Source: Chloroflexota bacterium
GTDB taxonomy: Bacteria > Chloroflexota > Dehalococcoidia > Dehalococcoidales > RBG-16-60-22
Direction of reading: 5' to 3'
Assembly: GCA_022574315.1 (NCBI GenBank)
Contig: JACZSH010000064.1
Coordinates: 1-8,596, forward strand
DNA length: 8,596 bases
Shown: positions 6,723 through 8,596 of the stretch, one piece after another
Layout of the letters: the number at the start of each line of letters is the position of its first letter
Numbering within the stretch: position 1 is the first letter of the stretch
The notes under the pieces: model-generated
What the model was told of the DNA's origin: nothing
The model's database searches: none
What the model saw: the letters and a program-made list of their open reading frames with translations, nothing else
Program-made: the position numbers and the translations under genes

Positions 6723-6974
6723 TTATACCAGTAGCTTGACTATGTTCGCCAGGACAATTAACGAGAAGTTTCCGAACAGGATAACGCTAACCAGGTTGAG
6801 TTGACGGCGGACCTTGCCGCTCAGGTATACGTATAGCTCGGTAACCACCAGGGCTTCAATGATAAAGACGGTGTAAAAAACTTCCAGCGAATTCTGCCCC
6901 ATGGCTACCAGGATTGGCGTCGTGACCAGCAATAGCAGGGCCACGGTCAGGATATAGTTGTTATATATCCTCAC
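6723..6974 (-). CDS. Small three-helix membrane protein, unknown function
   Basis: This 83-residue very hydrophobic protein has three predicted helices (about 6-26, 32-53 and 60-82), with a short positive loop SGKVRRQ between the second and third. The family is not recognised. It starts at GTG, sharing GTGA with the TGA of the preceding gene (4-base overlap), a classic translational-coupling arrangement. The conserved-looking polar residues inside the membrane (E41 and E47 in IIEALVVTELYVY) are unusual for a simple anchor and may mark a functional interface. Its place in the operon suggests a subunit of the same membrane assembly; that is inference from context. Confidence 0.65.
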   Translation of the reverse strand: MRIYNNYILTVALLLLVTTPILVAMGQNSLEVFYTVFIIEALVVTELYVYLSGKVRRQLNLVSVILFGNFSLIVLANIVKLLV

Positions 6975-7717
6975 TTCAGTACCTCGAGGATGACGGAATA
7001 ATTATTACCCAGCGGCTCTTCCTGTTTGATCGTTACCGGCCGGTCCCAGGCTTCCGCTGTTATTGAGGCGGCGATTGATGCCAGGGGACTTCCCAGACAC
7101 CGGTTAGACCAGGTAGACTTGTTTTCCACCCGGGGATTGCGTATTACCATCGTCACCTGCCCGTCTTGAACGGCGGCGCTGGTGCCATCGGCCATACCCA
7201 GTATCCCGGTCAGCAGGGAGTTCATCGCCGACTCAAGCTCGTCGGCGTCGGGGCTTGGCGCTGACTCCAGCAGGCCGACCGCAATGCTGCCGATTGTCGA
7301 TAGTAACAGGCCAAAATCGTCGGGGCCGGTGGCATACTTGACAATAAGCCGCTGGTTCAAGACTTTATTTATCGGCGGCAGTGGCTGCCCGGAGTTCAGT
7401 GGTATCAGCGCCTGTGGGCGGTCACCGGTTAAAGAAGAAGGCAGATAGACCGCCTTGTTTCTGATGCCAAGCTCCTCGATTAAGGCTGACATATTATCGA
7501 TGCCCGTTTCCAGGACCAGGTTACAGACCTCGGGGGAAAGCTTGGGTATCGTCTTGCCCAGGGCAAGCAAGATGAAAGACATGATGACCATAGATATCGC
7601 CAGGGCGGTTAACCAGGTCAGTGCCAGCAGGAAATAAGCCGGCAGGGCTATTACCACCCCGGCAATCAGCAGACCCAGTCCGGCGCGGGAATACGGGTTT
7701 TTATTTAAGAATCCCAT
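6971..7717 (-). CDS. Two-helix membrane protein with soluble C-terminal domain, unknown
   Basis: This 248-residue protein has a short cytoplasmic-type N-terminus (MGFLNKNPYSR), a hairpin of two membrane helices (about 10-32 and 34-54) and a soluble domain of about 190 residues. Notable stretches are NKAVYLPSSLTGDRPQALIP (87-106), and CLGSPLASIAASITAEAWDRPVTI (207-230) followed by a beta-like NYSVILEVLK at the very end. The terminal alpha/beta segment recalls small ligand- or substrate-binding folds, but no family could be named with confidence. The ATG is preceded by GAGGA four bases upstream. It is the first gene of the operon, downstream of a long leader, and its stop overlaps the next gene's GTG. 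It is probably a structural or sensory component of the MoxR cluster. Confidence 0.65.
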   Translation of the reverse strand: MGFLNKNPYSRAGLGLLIAGVVIALPAYFLLALTWLTALAISMVIMSFILLALGKTIPKLSPEVCNLVLETGIDNMSALIEELGIRNKAVYLPSSLTGDRPQALIPLNSGQPLPPINKVLNQRLIVKYATGPDDFGLLLSTIGSIAVGLLESAPSPDADELESAMNSLLTGILGMADGTSAAVQDGQVTMVIRNPRVENKSTWSNRCLGSPLASIAASITAEAWDRPVTIKQEEPLGNNYSVILEVLK

Positions 7718-7813
7718 TCATTCCTCGAAAATCGGCCGAAATGTTTTTATGATTTCAGCGTACTGTTGAAACCGGGGTCATAAACGGTTCGAGTATAGGG
7801 TAGATAATCGATT

Positions 7814-7833
7814 AAAGTCCAGGCTGGAACTTT
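7814..7833 (-). repeat. Leader hairpin
   Basis: AAAG-TCCA (7814-7821) and TGGA-a-CTTT (7825-7833) form an 8-base stem with one bulged A and a 3-base loop. It lies in the untranslated region before the operon, roughly 100 bases from the first ATG. It could be an RNA structure or a protein-binding site; the sequence alone does not decide. Confidence 0.4.
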
Positions 7834-7901
7834 CCCCCGAAATAAAACCTACGTATAAATTAAGTCCAAAATCAGTATATCACATATCCCGGAAGCAGGA
7901 G

Positions 7902-7915
7902 GTGCCTACGGGCAC
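7902..7915. repeat. Small hairpin GTGCC/GGCAC in the leader
   Basis: Five-base arms around a 4-base loop. Next to it on the plus strand is AGGAG with a GTG, opening only a 7-codon frame, so it is not a gene. It is listed as one of three hairpins in the operon leader. Confidence 0.35.
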
Positions 7916-7921
7916 ACTGTA

Positions 7922-7951
7922 TTGACAAAAGGGCGCATTTAGTATTATATT
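7922..7951 (+). promoter_or_regulatory. Plus-strand promoter-like element without a downstream gene
   Basis: TTGACA (7922-7927, perfect) and TATATT (7946-7951, 5 of 6) are separated by 18 bases. No protein gene follows on this strand and the next gene is the oppositely oriented tRNA, so any transcript would be antisense or a small RNA. The same DNA gives TATAAT on the minus strand (7944-7949) but with no acceptable -35 box. Confidence 0.35.
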
Positions 7952-8001
7952 AGCCTGCCTCTGCGGCAACAGGCAACGTTTTACCCCGGGTAGAACCTGA
8001 C

Positions 8002-8030
8002 ATTATATGACAGATATGCCCGATTATCAA
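8002..8030 (-). promoter_or_regulatory. Likely promoter of the six-gene MoxR/DUF58 operon
   Basis: The minus strand carries TTGATA (8025-8030, 5 of 6) and TATAAT (8002-8007, 6 of 6) with an ideal 17-base spacer. It lies between the co-directional tRNA gene and the operon. Transcription from it would begin near 7995 and give a leader of about 280 nt before the first ATG at 7717. Weaker candidates closer in are TATACT at 7792-7797 and an extended -10 at 7874-7882. Confidence 0.6.
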
Positions 8031-8076
8031 TATTAACGACAAAATAATACTTATGGGAAATCAGGAAAAAGCAGGA

Positions 8077-8153
8077 TGGTGGGCCACTGTGGACTCGAAC
8101 CACAGACCCCAGTCTTATCAGGACTGTGCTCTAACCAACTGAGCTAGTGGCCC
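8077..8153 (-). tRNA. tRNA-Ile (anticodon GAT), CCA encoded
   Basis: The minus strand folds as a complete 77-base cloverleaf including CCA. The acceptor GGGCCAC pairs perfectly with GTGGCCC; the D arm is GCTC/GAGC; the anticodon stem CAGTC/GACTG encloses the loop CTGATAA (anticodon GAT, isoleucine); the T arm TGTGG/CCACA encloses TTCGAGT. The discriminator is A. It stands alone rather than in an rRNA spacer and has its own promoter at 8171-8199. Confidence 0.97.
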
Positions 8154-8170
8154 AACGCGAATCAGCCTTT

Positions 8171-8199
8171 ATTTTAAAGGATAATAAGCTGGAAATCAA
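8171..8199 (-). promoter_or_regulatory. Promoter of tRNA-Ile
   Basis: On the minus strand, TTGATT (8194-8199) and TAAAAT (8171-8176) are spaced by exactly 17 bases. The -10 box ends 17 bases before the first tRNA base. The -35 box falls in the loop of the inverted repeat at 8186-8210. Confidence 0.6.
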
Positions 8200-8210
8200 G
8201 TCTCCAGCTT
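8186..8210. repeat. Perfect inverted repeat over the tRNA promoter
   Basis: AAGCTGGA (8186-8193) and TCCAGCTT (8203-8210) are perfect 8-base arms with a 9-base loop that contains the tRNA -35 box. On the minus strand it is followed by ATTATCCTTT, so it might end an upstream transcript; it might also be an operator or the edge of the adjacent repeat cluster (compare CTCCAGCC and GGCTGGAG nearby). Confidence 0.5.
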
Positions 8211-8225
8211 TACCTCACCCCTGAC

Positions 8226-8281
8226 CCCTCTCCAGCCTGTTTTCTTGTAGGCAGCCTGAACTCTTATTGGCTGGAGAAGGG
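8226..8281. repeat. Inverted repeat of an intergenic repeat element
   Basis: CCC-TCTCCAGCC (8226-8237) is complementary to GGCTGGAGA-a-GGG (8269-8281), giving 12 pairs with one bulge around a 31-base loop. The loop contains a second CAGCCTG (8252-8258), a direct copy of 8233-8239. The left flank CCTCACCCCTGACCCCTCTCC resembles widespread intergenic 'CCTCACCCCTAACCCC' repeats; that family link is from memory. Confidence 0.5.
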
Positions 8282-8290
8282 AATATGGGA

Positions 8291-8313
8291 GAGAGGGGGC
8301 TTCACCCCCTCTC
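8291..8313. repeat. Strong GC hairpin GAGAGGGGG/CCCCCTCTC
   Basis: Perfect 9-base arms with loop CTTCA. It is followed by another CCCTCTCCCC tract (8317-8326). It has no T-tail and no gene ending beside it, so it is better seen as part of the repeat cluster than as a terminator. Confidence 0.55.
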
Positions 8314-8347
8314 AAACCCTCTCCCCCTACCAATAAACTTAAAGTCT

Positions 8348-8386
8348 TTGCGGGGAGCGTCGCCCTGTCATTACGAATAAGCCCGT
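8348..8386 (+). repeat. Degenerate partial copies of the 8387-8423 repeat
   Basis: TTGCGGGGAGCGTCGCC (8348-8364) matches TTGCGAGGAGCGTAGCG (8394-8410) at 14 of 17 bases. CCTGTCATTACGA (8365-8377) matches CCTGTCATTGCGA (8388-8400) at 12 of 13. The two partial copies sit in shuffled order just before the full unit. Confidence 0.5.
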
Positions 8387-8423
8387 CCTGTCATTGCGAG
8401 GAGCGTAGCGACGAAGCAATCTC
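8387..8423 (+). repeat. REP-like intergenic repeat unit
   Basis: This 37-base unit begins TCCTGTCATTGCGAGG and ends GACGAAGCAATCTC, with ATTGC and GCAAT as its inner complementary ends. The sequence is recognised from memory as a dispersed intergenic repeat seen in several bacterial genomes, including Dehalococcoidia. Its role is unknown. Confidence 0.55.
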
Positions 8424-8596
8424 TAAAATGCTTGTGCCCAATCCCCTCATTCCCGTGTTATCTTTTTCATCCCGCCCCCTCGTTTGTTCTCTATTCCCAC
8501 CCGCCGCCCTCGCCGCATCGGCGGCTTATCTCGTGAGCTATCCCCTCGCCCCAAACCAGACTGCTGAAAATCGTCACGGAAAAACCAGCTCTCCCC
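8424..8596. other. Right-edge region without a convincing gene
   Basis: The tail is pyrimidine-rich on the plus strand (tracts of CCCC and TCTCC) and contains a CGCCG/CGGCG hairpin (8511-8523). The minus strand has one frame open from the right edge to a TGA at 8447-8449 (about 49 codons), rich in Arg, Gly and Asp, ending near MKKITRE. No family is recognised and the residue bias looks repeat-derived. Confidence 0.4.

Noticed and set aside
7701..7721. Six-codon frame starting at the ATG just before the first operon gene (minus strand)
   Set aside because: It shares the GAGGA with the real ATG at 7717 and ends after six codons; more likely chance than a leader peptide.
7902..7925. AGGAG followed by GTG and seven codons on the plus strand
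   Set aside because: Too short and without a supporting promoter; the bases are better explained by the GTGCC/GGCAC hairpin.
8213..8430. CRISPR array
   Set aside because: The repeats differ from each other, are irregularly spaced and have no unique equal-length spacers.

Overview
The window looks like a bacterial chromosome segment of moderate-to-high GC. The gene content and the intergenic repeat resembling 'CTGTCATTGCGAGGAGCG' (8387-8423) are reminiscent of Dehalococcoidia (Chloroflexota). That placement is an impression from pattern memory, not a demonstrated assignment. No phage, transposase or CRISPR array was recognised.

Left end (1-1372). The first ~118 bases are AT-rich (40 of 120 bases G or C by hand count) and encode the open 3' end of an unrelated reading frame. 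They abut the C-terminal domain of pyruvate kinase, which has lost its catalytic barrel. This is a truncation junction, either biological or an assembly artefact. After a hairpin-containing convergent gap come two short minus-strand genes: an excisionase/MerR-type helix-turn-helix protein and a four-cysteine zinc-ribbon protein. They share one near-perfect sigma-70 promoter in a very AT-rich stretch (1200-1227).

Centre (1373-7717). Six tightly packed minus-strand genes form one apparent operon. In transcription order they are: an unrecognised two-helix membrane protein (248 aa), an unrecognised three-helix membrane protein (83 aa), a signal-peptide/Ig-like/TM/DUF4129 protein (642 aa), a DUF4350-type membrane protein (292 aa), a MoxR AAA+ ATPase (315 aa from the preferred start) and a DUF58 membrane protein (530 aa). 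Four of the five junctions are overlapping or nearly so; the fifth is 21 bases. From known MoxR biology, the ATPase probably works with the DUF58 protein as a chaperone-like pair that assembles or activates a membrane or envelope complex. The DUF4129, DUF4350 and two unknown membrane proteins would be its partners. The usual TgpA-type transglutaminase is absent. Several proteins depart from family consensus: a degenerate MIDAS in DUF58, an altered sensor-1 in MoxR and an EF-hand-like loop in DUF4350. This cluster is the best candidate for an under-described system here.

Right end (7718-8596). A near-consensus minus-strand promoter (8002-8030) would give the operon a structured leader of about 280 nt. 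Upstream is a complete tRNA-Ile(GAT) gene with encoded CCA and its own promoter. Beyond it are several overlapping intergenic repeats and hairpins (8186-8423), then a pyrimidine-rich tail with no convincing gene.
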